Assembly (NCBI RefSeq): GCF_000018885.1
Contig: NC_010168.1
Coordinates: forward strand, 1,364,001-1,428,000
Direction of reading: 5' to 3'
Length of the DNA: 64,000 nucleotides
DNA from: Renibacterium salmoninarum ATCC 33209
GTDB lineage: Bacteria; Actinomycetota; Actinomycetes; Actinomycetales; Micrococcaceae
The notes under the pieces are model-generated. The model was not told where the DNA came from. It saw only the letters and a program-made list of their open reading frames with translations, and did no database searches. Of the stretch, positions 18,097-31,900 are shown piece by piece. How positions within the stretch are numbered: the first letter of the stretch is position 1; each line of letters starts with the position of its first letter. The translations under genes were made by a program, and so were the position numbers.

Positions 18097-20303
18097 AATT
18101 CTCCTCCAAGAATAAATTTATGGGTACAAAACCTTCCTCTGAGACACCAACGGACTTCGCCTTTGAGAATCCTACTTGACCGGTCCAAACCCGATGGTTG
18201 ACTACCAACCATCCTCAAAGCTCCAAAGCTAGAGCCAATGGCTTGGCCAAATGTTTTTGCGAAGGTGTTCGTCATATGGTTGTCCCGGTAAATAAGAACG
18301 TTGCCTATGACGTCTGGACAAAATGAGTTACGGCAAAAGTAGGGTTGCAAATTTACAATTCGCACTCCTGAGACTTGTTCAGCGGCTCTTTTTAGCGGAT
18401 CAGACATCGCACCAGTTTCAGACGACGGCCTTGCGCTACATATCGTTGACAGCGCACCGTTCTTCAGTACGCATTCAGATGCAGAGGAATCCGGGTAAGG
18501 GTTATCGAGAATGACCGAAACAGGTATTCCGGCATCACGCAAGGGCTTCAGGAGCTGAATGTAGCCCTCAACCAAGCTTTCCTCATCATGCCAAGTCCAT
18601 TGAAGTGCCTTTGCATACCCAGCCGGAGTCATCGCGCTAATGACCACCAGCTGTGGTTTGGATTTCAGAAGTCTTTGCAATGTGACCTTGTTTTGATCAG
18701 AACAATTCGTCAACGCGTTGCTGGCTGCTATAGGAGGGATGGCAGAAAAAGGACATCCATTTCGCACCATCGCGCTCACTTTCCAACCATTCGCCGCTCC
18801 GGCTGCGAGGATCGGATCCACGTATTGGCTCGCATGCGAGTCTCCAACTACGGCCGCCGTCTTTGTTGCATCAGCTGGACCATAAATGCATTGAGATTCC
18901 GAAATAACTTCCGGATCAAAAATGCCGCACTCATCTTTGCCGGTTAATGGAACGTCCTTCAAAGCCACGGCATGGTCAGGACTAATTGTCACACCAGAGG
19001 GAACCCTCGCTGGAGCAACAGGATCAAACACCTCGGCACCTGGATACCGTTCGTTATCTGCAGCGACGCCTAGTTCCGAAGCCTTCATCTGAACTATGGT
19101 CCACGGCACCCCAGCTGCCGCCACGCTCGAACCCACCTGCAGTATGGCAAATCCGTATGCCGCTCGTTGAGAAATCAACTGACGAAATCTGCGTCCGCCT
19201 CGTAACTCAACGGGCTTCCCATGCCGACATCTCTGTTCCACAAACCGGTACGACAGCCAAGCAAGGCTAAGACTCAAAACAACAATCATTGCCCCTTGGA
19301 ATACCCCCGGCTCCCGACCCAAGATACTTACCCAGAAGACGATGACGGGCCAATGCCAAAGATAGAGCGAGTATGAGATATCTCCAACGAAAGTCATCGG
19401 GCGCAGACTCAGGAAGCTTGATATTGATCCGGCACGGTAGTGCTGAGAACTCTTGATTCCTGAACCAGCCATCAAAATTGCGCAAGTACCTAATACCGGT
19501 ATTAGTGCAATTGATCCGGGGAAAGGCAGCGTGGTCGAGAGAAGGAAGACCGAGACAAAGATAAGAATGAGGCCCGACCACCCCATGAGAAATCTGCTCA
19601 ATGCCGTTAGCTTGATTCGATGCACAAGTAAAGCCAAAATTCCGCCTAACCCCAACTCCCACATCCGAGTCGTGGTCGCGAAATAGGCCAGGTTGTGATT
19701 AGACCCGGAGAAAAACACGCTATGGGCGAAAGAAGGCGCAGATATTATGAGAACTAGTGTCAGACAGGCTCTTGATTTGAGCACGTTAAAGTGGCGAGCC
19801 AATGTCACCGCCAGCAGAATCAGTATCGGAATAACGATATAAAACTGTTCTTCAACCGCTAACGACCAGTAATGCTGAACCGGTGAAACGGCAGCTGTTG
19901 CTCCTTCATAGCTTGCGGAGCTGAATCCCTGATTCCAATTCTGCACTTGCAGCGTAGACATGGCTACATCCCAGGAAACGGACTGCCATCGGCTTTGCGG
20001 CAAAAATACGAACGTGCCAACTACAACTGCCAAGAGCACCAAAGTTGCTGCAGGAAGAAGTCTTCGAATCCTTCGAGCGTAAAAAGCTAAGAGTCCGATT
20101 TTTCCCGTACTGACCGCTTCACGAACAAGAGAGCCGACTATTAGAAATCCCGAAATTATGAAAAATACATCTACTCCAACAAACCCTCCGGGAGCAAAAT
20201 TCGGCCACAGGTGATAAACAATCACGATACCGACGGCAATAGTTCGGAGGCCCTGAATATCAGGTCGTTGGGCCTTGGCCACCGGAATACTGCTGTTAGC
20301 CAT
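18093..20303 (-). CDS. Acyltransferase family 3 protein with C-terminal SGNH domain (OafA/YrhL-like)
   Basis: The N-terminal Acyl_transf_3 domain (RPDIQGLRTIAVGIVIVYHL and GGFVGVDVFFIISGFLI, with catalytic-type His in YHL) spans about ten membrane helices to residue ~380. A periplasm-side SGNH domain follows with AAVVGDSHASQY (Ser) and YRDNHMT (Asp-His). Such proteins O-acetylate cell-surface polysaccharides. The ATG at 20303 (MANSSIPVAKAQRPD) overlaps the stop of the ABC ATPase gene by 8 bp. An upstream extension to 20399 would run far into that gene and is not family-like. It probably decorates the galactofuranose-containing polymer of this operon. Confidence 0.9.
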   Translation of the reverse strand: MANSSIPVAKAQRPDIQGLRTIAVGIVIVYHLWPNFAPGGFVGVDVFFIISGFLIVGSLVREAVSTGKIGLLAFYARRIRRLLPAATLVLLAVVVGTFVFLPQSRWQSVSWDVAMSTLQVQNWNQGFSSASYEGATAAVSPVQHYWSLAVEEQFYIVIPILILLAVTLARHFNVLKSRACLTLVLIISAPSFAHSVFFSGSNHNLAYFATTTRMWELGLGGILALLVHRIKLTALSRFLMGWSGLILIFVSVFLLSTTLPFPGSIALIPVLGTCAILMAGSGIKSSQHYRAGSISSFLSLRPMTFVGDISYSLYLWHWPVIVFWVSILGREPGVFQGAMIVVLSLSLAWLSYRFVEQRCRHGKPVELRGGRRFRQLISQRAAYGFAILQVGSSVAAAGVPWTIVQMKASELGVAADNERYPGAEVFDPVAPARVPSGVTISPDHAVALKDVPLTGKDECGIFDPEVISESQCIYGPADATKTAAVVGDSHASQYVDPILAAGAANGWKVSAMVRNGCPFSAIPPIAASNALTNCSDQNKVTLQRLLKSKPQLVVISAMTPAGYAKALQWTWHDEESLVEGYIQLLKPLRDAGIPVSVILDNPYPDSSASECVLKNGALSTICSARPSSETGAMSDPLKRAAEQVSGVRIVNLQPYFCRNSFCPDVIGNVLIYRDNHMTNTFAKTFGQAIGSSFGALRMVGSQPSGLDRSSRILKGEVRWCLRGRFCTHKFILGGEL

Positions 20304-21027
20304 CTTCACGCAACTTCGCGACCGCGACATCGATGGGGCCGTCGAAAACGACTGAACCATGATCCAAAAGAACACCGCGATTACAAATTCGTGAAACAAG
20401 ATCTAAGTCGTGACTGACCACGACCAAAGTCTTACCGGCATCTGCTAGCTCTTGAATCTTATACAGACATTTTCTTTGGAAAGGCTCGTCTCCAACGGCA
20501 AGAATTTCGTCAACCAGAAAGACTTCCGGATCGGTGTGAACTGCAACAGAAAAGGCAAGTCGTAGATACATTCCTGACGAGTAAAACTTGACTTCCGTGT
20601 CTATGAAATCGCCGATTTCGGCAAAATCTAAGATTGATTCAAAGCGTTCGTCAATCTGTTCCTTACTCATCCCCAAGATTGCGCCGTTAAGGAAGACATT
20701 GTCTCGGCCCGACAAGTCGTGGTGGAATCCAGCCCCGACCTCTATCAGGCCCGCGACTCGACCTCTGGTCCGAACAGTGCCGGAGTCGGGCTGCATTACG
20801 CCAGAAATGTGCTTCAGCAAAGTTGACTTACCCGAACCATTGAATCCCAGCAAAGCAACCGTTTCGCCTTCCGAGACCGACAAGTCGACATGCTTTAGCG
20901 CGTCAAATTTGTTGGTTAGATCTCCTTTACGACCTTTGAGGAGCCAGACTATTGACTCTTTGATCGATCGGGAATGCCTCAGGACAAAGCTCTTTGTTAC
21001 GTCTTTAACTTCAATTGAAATTGCCAT
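20296..21027 (-). CDS. wzt: ABC-2 type polysaccharide exporter, ATP-binding subunit (Wzt/TagH/RfbE-like)
   Basis: About 243 residues: Walker A GFNGSGKST, signature KFYSSGMYLRLAFS, Walker B EVFLVDEILAVGD and the switch His in VVSHD. The YSSGM signature and FLVDE are those of O-antigen and teichoic-acid exporters. There is no C-terminal carbohydrate-binding extension, so chain-terminus recognition is not built in. The ATG at 21027 (MAISIEVKDVTK) begins one base after the permease stop. It works with the permease encoded directly upstream. Confidence 0.92.
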   Translation of the reverse strand: MAISIEVKDVTKSFVLRHSRSIKESIVWLLKGRKGDLTNKFDALKHVDLSVSEGETVALLGFNGSGKSTLLKHISGVMQPDSGTVRTRGRVAGLIEVGAGFHHDLSGRDNVFLNGAILGMSKEQIDERFESILDFAEIGDFIDTEVKFYSSGMYLRLAFSVAVHTDPEVFLVDEILAVGDEPFQRKCLYKIQELADAGKTLVVVSHDLDLVSRICNRGVLLDHGSVVFDGPIDVAVAKLREDG

Positions 21028-21028
21028 A

Positions 21029-21897
21029 TCAGAGTTCCTGTGCAAAACGGCCTTCCAGCCGACCGAAGGTGAACTGACCAACGAGAACTAGGATGAAGGA
21101 TATCCCTAGCCCGATTGGCACCCAGAGAGAGAGAAAATTATCTGGCATAAGGCTGCTTCCATCAGTGGTCGGAAGCCAAAAGGCGTAGTGAAAAGATTCA
21201 ACACCGATTGTCATGGGATTCATCTGATAGAAGAAATAGAAGGTTTCGCCCGCCTTCTCACGCACCATTGTCCAGGCATACATCACCGGGGATGCCCAGG
21301 TCGCGATCATAAGAAGCATATCTACAAAATTTTCAGCATCTCGGAAGTAGACATTCGCTGCACCAAAGAGCAAGCCGAGCCCTAAAGCCAACATGGCAAC
21401 AATGACGAACCCCGCAACCGCTGAAAGGATTTGCAAGGCGTTCGGTCGCCATCCAACGGCAAAACATGCACCTAATAGGATCACAAGTTGTGGGAAAAAA
21501 TGGACTGCCGATACCCACAGTGAAGCCGCAGGAAATAACTCTCTAGGTAGATAGATCTTTTTGATCAAATTACCGTTGGCCACGATTGAGCGTGCAGCAT
21601 TTCCCAATGCTTCAGAAAAGAAATTTATGAGAATAATGCCGGAAAACAAATAGATAGCATAATTAGGAAGGCCTGTTGGATTTCTTGAGCTCTTCTCCAA
21701 ACCCAAAAACACGCCTAATGCGACGTAGAAGACCGCAAACTGAACGGCCGGCTTGAAGTAGGACCAGAGAAGGCCAAGAACCGATCCACGGTATCTGACC
21801 TTAAGCTCCTTCTGAACTAGCAGCTTCAGTAGGAAGCCCGACGATTGTAAGTCTCGAAGCCCCCGTCCTTTGCCAGGTTGAACAAGTTCAGCCGCGC

Positions 21898-21901
<4 letters not shown>
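21029..21901 (-). CDS. wzm: ABC-2 type polysaccharide exporter, permease subunit (Wzm/TagG-like)
   Basis: Six-helix ABC2_membrane protein: the amphipathic N-terminus LLKLLVQKELKVRYRGSVLG is diagnostic, followed by LGLLWSYFKPAVQFAVFYVA and the ending FTFGRLEGRFAQEL. It moves an undecaprenyl-linked glycan across the membrane with its ATPase. No ATG start exists: the TTG at 21901 overlaps the glfT2 stop as TTGA, the same junction seen at metY-metX, while a TTG at 21949 would give a 52-nt overlap. I prefer 21901. Confidence 0.88.
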
Positions 21902-25082
<3,181 letters not shown>

Positions 25083-25315
25083 TCATTCTCCTGGCTCAAA
25101 GTTTTCGGTCGTCGCAACGTCCGTACAATCCCCTCAAGATTACCCGAAGACGACGCCGAAGCATGTATTTGGCGCTGCCGCAGTCGCTCCTCCACAACTT
25201 GGGTTCCTCGAAGAGTTGTCCACATCCGGCAATTTCGATGCTGGGCGGCTGCAAATTCACCGTAGCGTCAAAAGTGATCGAACAGTTGTCCACCAATGCA
25301 ACCAGAGGATTTTAG

Positions 25316-26521
25316 ATGAGGCTCGAAATCACACTGATCGCTTTTCCTCGCGCTGGCTCAATCCTTCAGCTGAGCGAATTGAGTATTGATGTTGCCGCGG
25401 GAACGGACTCCAGCCAGCTCGGCGCGGCACTTTCGCAGCGCTTTGGGTCCGCTCCACTCTGGCTTAATGGCAACCCGCTTGCGCACCATACGGTAGGGAT
25501 TGCTCCGCTAGTCAATGGTGCAACAATCATTTCCAGCACCTCGCCGCCTCCCAGAAATACTGAGGGGCTTCAACTCGCAATCGCAGTGCTACACGGGAAT
25601 AACGCTGGCACCCTCTATCCGCTACGGATGGGAAATCTCCGCCTTGGTGACCTTAGCTCCTCGAAGCCAACGTCTGCTTCAGCTGACCAGATATATAGAT
25701 CTTCAAGTATCCAAAAGAGCAGTGACGCTTTTTCGGAGGGCAAGCAAGCCGGTTCAGCTGCGCATCAATGACACGTTCATCGTCAATCGATGCACAATCG
25801 GCTTGGTGTTATTAGATCAGCCCGTAACAGTTGAAGCCAAGAATCTGACAGCGGCACACCTTCACCTAGCTGCGATAAACCACCAAATCAAACCCCGAGA
25901 ACAACAGAACGACGAGTTCGTTTGCTATCTAGGAGTCCGATGGCCCTCTCCCAGGGAAAAAGGCATCGGCTAGTTCTGCAGCTAAGGAAATCCCAAACAA
26001 TTCAGGTTGTTGGGCCCTTCAGGCCGGTTTCTAACTTCCTGCTCAGCCAGTTGATGCAAACTGCCTGGCAGGAAATCGAAGCGGTAGTCACTGGTCCAGT
26101 CAGTTGGTTGCCGCTATCCGCAAGATTTTTACCCAAGACTGACCTTCGATTTTCTCAAAGGTTAACGGTCTGCGAGACCAATCAAATTTTACTATCAATT
26201 TCAATGACCAGACAGCAGGGGCTGTGTCTGGTGCTAGGACACGAAGACCAGGATCAAGCCCGGGAACGCAAGACATCAATAATCAGAGTCACACTAAGCG
26301 AACTCAGAGGATCGATGTTGAAAGATAGGCAAGTCAAGCAGTTCATCCCAGATCTAGTCACAGCCCAGACATTTGATCGATTCGCCCGGAATTTCTGTTG
26401 GAGTCTAGACCCACCAGAGATAGAGCCAATTCACCCAATACGAATACTCTCAGCCGAGTCTCAGCTTTGGCTTCCCCGCGAAGATTTCAGAGCACAGCAG
26501 ATCGATTACCCCGCAGCGTAA
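25316..26521 (+). pseudogene. FHA-domain FtsK/SpoIIIE-like ATPase remnant (frameshifted and internally/terminally deleted)
   Basis: The start MRLEITLIAF, then VNGATIISS and LQLAIAVLHGNNAGTLYPLR, fits the N-terminus of actinobacterial FHA-FtsK/SpoIIIE proteins (EccC-like). Near 25680 the coherent frame passes to the next frame (IDLQVSKRAVTLFRRASKPVQLRIND), and near 25930 it returns (GKRHRLVLQLRKSQTIQVVG). Only about 400 codons remain of a protein that is normally over 1000, and no Walker A motif of the motor domains is left. It then meets the convergent membrane-protein gene. Such proteins drive type VII-like secretion or DNA translocation, so that function is gone here. The family identity is by pattern, not by alignment. 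Confidence 0.6.
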
Positions 26522-26930
26522 ATGCCACCACGCTGGGAAAAAACAACAGCACCAGCACCAGTAAAGGCGGCAGCAATAAGACAAGACCCCATACATAACC
26601 ACCTAGAACCGTGGGCACCGCTACGGTTAGCATCAGCAACTGCCAAACGAAAGTCGCAGCCCTTGTCCATCGATAGCCGCGAAAGTGCTGAATAGCAGAA
26701 GCGCCCAATGCGCCAGCGAGTAAAAACAGAATGACGGTAAGGAATACCGCGCCGCCAAAGGTTGCAACCTGAACGGTAAAAAGCCCTATGAGATAACTGA
26801 CTGCAGCAATCGCCAAGGCTATTGCCTCTAAGCCCACGACTATCGAAATAGCCCAAACTCCCCACGGGCGCGCTGGAACAGCAACCGGTGTGACGGGGTT
26901 TTCATCATTTGCTTCAATAGGTCTTGACAC
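26487..26930 (-). CDS. Small four-helix membrane protein of unknown function
   Basis: 147 residues with four hydrophobic segments (IVVGLEAIALAIAAVSYLIG; GGAVFLTVILFLLAGALG; FVWQLLMLTVAVPTVLGGYV; VLLLPPLLVLVLLFFPSVV) and a polar N-terminus. No domain is recognised. Arthrobacter relatives seem to carry similar proteins beside whiB1. It overlaps the decayed FtsK-like frame by 35 bp at the 3' end and is divergent from whiB1. Confidence 0.7.
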   Translation of the reverse strand: MSRPIEANDENPVTPVAVPARPWGVWAISIVVGLEAIALAIAAVSYLIGLFTVQVATFGGAVFLTVILFLLAGALGASAIQHFRGYRWTRAATFVWQLLMLTVAVPTVLGGYVWGLVLLLPPLLVLVLLFFPSVVAFTLRGNRSAVL

Positions 26931-27195
26931 ACTGGCACCATACCGGAGATATTCATCAGGCTAGGAGTTCTACGTCAGCAAATGTGACGTATCGCTCATG
27001 CTTCTTGGCAAGTTGTTGGCTTTCACCCCTTGTTTACACACTGTTAACGTGAAACTCTTATTGGAGTGACCCCAGGGGCCTGCCTTGAATGATGTACAGC
27101 AGAAGTACAGCAAAACGCAGCCCCTTTTCTTATGTAACTGCTCGTGAATCTTTTCACAAGCGGTTTGCGATACCTGTAAGGAGCAAGTGATAAGC

Positions 27196-27444
27196 ATGGA
27201 TTGGCGTAGCCGCGCTGCCTGCCTGGACAAGGATCCGGAACTATTCTTCCCCGTGGGAAATACCGGTCCGGCCCTCCTCCAAATCGAGGAAGCTAAAAGT
27301 GTCTGTCGACGTTGCCAAGTAGTCGACACTTGCCTTCAATGGGCGATCGAAAGTGGCCAAGATGCCGGCGTCTGGGGCGGCATGGGCGAAGGCGAACGTC
27401 GCGCACTCAAGCGTCGGGCTGCTCGGGCACGTCGCGCAAGCTAG
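27196..27444 (+). CDS. whiB1: WhiB1-type iron-sulfur transcription factor
   Basis: 82 residues. Four cysteines (CLDKD near residue 9, CRRC, and CLQW) ligate the 4Fe-4S cluster. The GVWGG turn and basic tail RRALKRRAARARR bind DNA. MDWRSRAACLDKDPELFFP and GNTGPALLQI match Mycobacterium WhiB1 closely. I chose the ATG at 27196; AAGGAG lies just upstream at about 27178-27183. WhiB1 is an essential NO-responsive regulator that partners SigA. The pdtaS-type kinase gene lies next, convergent, as at Rv3219-Rv3220c. Confidence 0.95.
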   Translation: MDWRSRAACLDKDPELFFPVGNTGPALLQIEEAKSVCRRCQVVDTCLQWAIESGQDAGVWGGMGEGERRALKRRAARARRAS

Positions 27445-27450
27445 AACCAT

Positions 27451-27483
27451 CAGAGTGCAAGTTCTAGCAGAACTTGCACTCTG
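27451..27483. terminator. Perfect 15-bp hairpin between whiB1 and pdtaS, bidirectional terminator
   Basis: CAGAGTGCAAGTTCT pairs exactly with AGAACTTGCACTCTG around a 3-nt loop. It lies 6 bp after the whiB1 stop and 7 bp before the end of the convergent kinase gene, so it can serve both. A short T/A-rich stretch (ccttatttataa) follows on the plus side. Confidence 0.85.
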
Positions 27484-27490
27484 CCCTTAT

Positions 27491-28954
27491 TTATAAGGGC
27501 AGCTCAATTTCGACAGCAGTTCCGCCCCCAGTACGCCGCGTCCAGCGAATCGAACCACCTAATTCGCTGGTGACCAAAGTACGCACAATTTGAAGGCCCA
27601 GGCCCTCAGTTAGCGGCGTCTCTGGAAGCCCAACGCCGTCGTCGGCAATTGTTACCCGAAGCATTTCGGAACTTCTGTCGGTCGCCATATACCGCTCGGC
27701 AATCAACCGCACCGTACCAGCTCGGTCTTCAAGACCATGCTCAACGGCGTTGGTCACCAATTCGTTGATGATCAAGGCAAGCGGGGTAGCTAAGTCGCTG
27801 GGCAAATCACCAAATTCACCTTCGCGTTCGGTATGGACGCCCTGTGACGGTGAGGCCACCTCGGCCGCAAGGCGAAAATGCCGTCCGATCAATTCATCAA
27901 AGTCGACATTCTGAGTAAGACCCTGCGACAAGGTTTCATGGACCAGGGCAATAGTGGCGACTCGGCGCATTGCCTGTTCCAAGCCGTGTTTGCCCTCTTC
28001 AGAATGCATCCGCCGCGATTGCATTCGCAAAAGTGCTGCCACCGTTTGAAGATTGTTCTTAACCCGATGATGAATTTCTCGGATCGTGGCATCTTTGCTG
28101 ACCAATTCCAATTCCCGGCGACGCAGCTCAGTAACATCGCGGCATAGCACAACGGCGCCAAATCGACGCTCTTGATCTCGCAAGGGAATTGCACGTAGCG
28201 AAAGGCTTACGCCTCGAGACTCAACTTCGGTTCGCCAAGGCATCCTACCCGTGACCACCAGCGGTAACGTCTCATCGACCAAACGACGTTCTTGAATCAG
28301 ACCCGCAGTAACTTCGGCCAAGGACCGGCCTTCAAGCGATTCGATACCGCCCAACCGGCGAAAGGCTGAAATACCGTTTGGGCTGGCGTACTGGACAACA
28401 CCATCGGCATCGAGCCGAATAAATCCATCGCCAACTCGCGGTGCACCTCGACGCGATCCAGTCGGCGAAGCAAAATCGGGCCACAGCCCCATGGTGCCCA
28501 TCCGCAACAGATCATATGCGCTCTGCCGGTAGGTCAATTCCAGCCTGGAGGGCAACCGAGAAGACGAAACGTCTACATGTGAAGTCACAACAGCCAAAGT
28601 ACGGCCATTGCGCACCATGGGTACCGCATCCACACGAACCGCCATATCCGAGTTCCAACTCGCTTCAGCAGCTCGTTCGATCGAATGACTTCGCCACGCA
28701 CGCTCGACGAGCGGTCCCAGATCTCCGCGCAGCTTCTCCCCCACAAAATCCTTATGGAAAACCGTGTGGGTAGTCGACGGCCGTACATGAGCTAAGGCCA
28801 AATACCCGCCCTCCGGATCCGGGAACCAGAGCGCCAGATCAGCAAAAGCCAGATCAGCTATCAACTGCCAATCACCGACCAAAAGGTGCAGCCACTCCGC
28901 GTCGCCCGGACCGAAATCGGCGTGCTCCCGAATCGGATCAGTAAAAATCGCCAC
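27491..28954 (-). CDS. pdtaS: PdtaS-type soluble sensor histidine kinase (HisKA_2)
   Basis: 487 residues with no membrane helix: N-terminal GAF-like domain (about 1-150), a PAS-like domain (about 175-275), the HisKA_2 box IREIHHRVKNNLQTVAALLR with phosphoacceptor His295, and an HATPase domain with NELVTNAVEHG and DDGVGLP. This is the domain order of Mycobacterium PdtaS (Rv3220c), whose partner PdtaR is an ANTAR antiterminator. Neighbouring whiB1 is conserved. GTG start at 28954. No response regulator is adjacent, as is also true in mycobacteria. Confidence 0.92.
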   Translation of the reverse strand: MAIFTDPIREHADFGPGDAEWLHLLVGDWQLIADLAFADLALWFPDPEGGYLALAHVRPSTTHTVFHKDFVGEKLRGDLGPLVERAWRSHSIERAAEASWNSDMAVRVDAVPMVRNGRTLAVVTSHVDVSSSRLPSRLELTYRQSAYDLLRMGTMGLWPDFASPTGSRRGAPRVGDGFIRLDADGVVQYASPNGISAFRRLGGIESLEGRSLAEVTAGLIQERRLVDETLPLVVTGRMPWRTEVESRGVSLSLRAIPLRDQERRFGAVVLCRDVTELRRRELELVSKDATIREIHHRVKNNLQTVAALLRMQSRRMHSEEGKHGLEQAMRRVATIALVHETLSQGLTQNVDFDELIGRHFRLAAEVASPSQGVHTEREGEFGDLPSDLATPLALIINELVTNAVEHGLEDRAGTVRLIAERYMATDRSSEMLRVTIADDGVGLPETPLTEGLGLQIVRTLVTSELGGSIRWTRRTGGGTAVEIELPL

Positions 28955-28981
28955 GGACTAGCCGCCTCTCAGACCGCAGAA

Positions 28982-31900
28982 CTAGCTCCGTACGATTGAA
29001 CGGAGCAACCTCAAGGCTACCGACAACGAAGCCATATCGTCTTTTTCAAGCTGATTGACTTCCTCAAACATCGATCGCGCTCTGGCAAGCTGTTCGGCAT
29101 TTTTCGCTGCCCACGCCTCAATTCTGGCATGTGCGTCCAAACTCGCTTCGCTACCGTCCGAGTCAGAGCCGCCGAGGACCGTCGCGTGCATAACCGCGAT
29201 AGTCATATCCGCCGTCGTTGAGTACAAATCGTCGCGGAGCGCCGCTCTAGCTAGCGCCTGCCAGCGGTCGAGCCTAGGCAAGGTTGAGATGCGTTCCAAA
29301 AGATTATCGACGCCAAACTGGGCAAACACCGCGTAGTAAACTCGTGCGATCTCTTCGACCGGTTCATGAATCTGATCGCTGATTCGAGTAATGTCCAGAA
29401 GCGCAAAGCTCTCAAACATCTCAGCCCAACGGTTTCCCAGCTCAGTCGGAACGCCCCAGGAAATCGCCTTTTCATGCCAAGCCTGCACGCGCTCGCGGTC
29501 TACGCCGTCGAGCAGCTCGCTTAGCTGCGCGCTCAATGTCCCGACCACAGGCTGATACTTTGCGACGAACTCATCAATCGGACGCGAAGTCCCTGAGTGG
29601 TTAATCAGCCAACGCACTGCCCGGTCCAGCATCCGGCGCATGTCCAGGTGCATATTAGACCAGTGCTCTGTCGAGAACGACGGCGGCAAGGTTACCAAAG
29701 CCGAAACGATGTCATCCAGACGATAAATCTCCCGCAGTGCGACGAAAGCACGCGCCACAACTGCCTCGCCGGCGCTAGTCTCCTCCATTGCGCGGAACGC
29801 GAACGTAATACCACCAACGTTGATCATGTCGTTGGCCACTACGGTGGCGATGATTTCCTTACGTAGCGGGTGTGAATCCAATTCCGCATCAAACCGTTCG
29901 GCCAGTTGCTTCGGGAAGTACTTTCGCAGCGTCGTGCGGAACCAGGGATCTTCAGCCAAATCACTCTCAGCAAGAGCCTTAGCTAGTTCAATTTTGGCGT
30001 AAGCGGCAAGCACTGAGAGCTCTGGTGAGGTCAGTCCTTGTCCACCCTCGAGCCGACGACGTAGTTCGGCAGAACTTGGCAGTGCCTCAATGTTTCGGTC
30101 CAGACCGGCATGGGTTTCCAGCCAGTCCATAAGTCTTTCGTAACTTGGGCTCCATTCGACGACTCGCATTCGGTCATTGAGAAGCAACACGTTTTGATCG
30201 ATGTTGTCTTCCAAGACCAAGGTACCGATTTCATCGGTCATCGTGGCCAGGAAGTCAGCACGCTCTGCCGCATCCAGCTTGCCTGAAGCCACCATACGAT
30301 CTACGAAGATCTTGATATTGACTTCATGGTCAGAGGTATCCACGCCTGCTGAGTTGTCGATCGCATCAGTATTTAGAATGACGCCATGCAAGGCTGCTTC
30401 GATTCGACCATGTTGAGTCAGGCCAAGGTTTCCACCCTCGCCAACAACCTTCACGCGCAAGTCTTGACCATCAACTCGAATCGAGTCGTTAGCCTTGTCG
30501 CCAACCTGCGCGTGTGTCTCAGTACTGGCTTTGACGTACGTACCGATACCGCCGTTGTAAAGCAGATCCGCTGGCGCTAGCAGGATTGCACGTAACAGAT
30601 CCGGCGGACTCATGGTCTTGGTACCTTCGGGCAGTCCCAAGGCTTCACGGACTTGCGCTGAAATCGGAATGATTTTGACCTGCCGAGGGAAGACTCCGCC
30701 GCCCTCGCTGATCAGTGAGGCATCGTAGTCTTGCCACGAGGAACGGGGTAACTCGAACATCCGGCGGCGTTCAGCGTAGGAAACCGCTGGATCAGGATTT
30801 GGATCAAGGAAAATGTCGCGGTGGTCGAATGCCGCGACTAGCTTGATGTGTTCTGAAAGCAACATGCCATTGCCAAAGACATCTCCGGACATGTCGCCAA
30901 CGCCGACCACGGTAAAGTCTTCGTTCTGAGTATCGACATCGAGCTCGCTGAAATGGCGTTTGACTGATTCCCACGCACCGTGCGCTGTAATTCCCATGAC
31001 TTTGTGGTCGTAGCCAACAGAACCGCCGGAGGCAAACGCATCGCCAAGCCAAAATCCGTATTCCGCCGAAATCGAATTCGCAATATCGGAAAAGGTTGCG
31101 GTGCCCTTATCAGCTGCAACCACCAGGTAGGAATCTTCGTCGTCGTGCCGAACCACCCGAGCCGGCGGCACCACGATTTGGCCTTCTTCCGAAGCCACTA
31201 AATTATCAGTGAGATCCAGCAAACCGCGGATAAAAGTCTTGTAGCTCTCGATTCCTTCAGCCAGCCAAGCAGCGCGATCGACTGCTGGATCTGGCAGTGC
31301 TTTGGCGTAAAAACCGCCCTTAGCGCCAGTCGGCACAATCACAGCATTTTTCACCGTTTGGGCCTTAACCAAGCCCAAGATTTCAGTGCGGAAGTCCTCG
31401 CGGCGATCCGACCAACGCAATCCACCGCGAGCGACCTTGCCGAATCGAAGATGGACGCCTTCAACCCGCGGGGAGTAGACCCAGATCTCGAAGTGCGGCC
31501 GCGGGAACGGTAGCCCATCTATTGCAGTCGGATTGAGTTTGATGCTCAAGTAAGGCTTCTCTTGGAAGTGATTCGTGCGCAACGTCGCTTCGATGAGATT
31601 AGCCAGCGTCCGGAGCACCCTGTCCGCATCAAGCGTCGGTACCTCTTCGAGCTGTTCCGCCAACAGAGCGCGCACCTGCTCTAGGCGCACCGTGCGATCT
31701 TCTGCCGCGACCGAAGGATCGAAGCTAGTCTCGAAGAGTTCGACCAAGGCCTTGGCAACGCCCGCATTTGCCAACAAAGTATCCGCAACAAATCCGTAGG
31801 AATTGCTATTACCCATTTGCCGGAGGTACTTCGCGTAGCTTCGCAGGATCACCACTTGGCGCCACTGCATTCCCTCACGTAGCACCAGACGATCAAAAGC

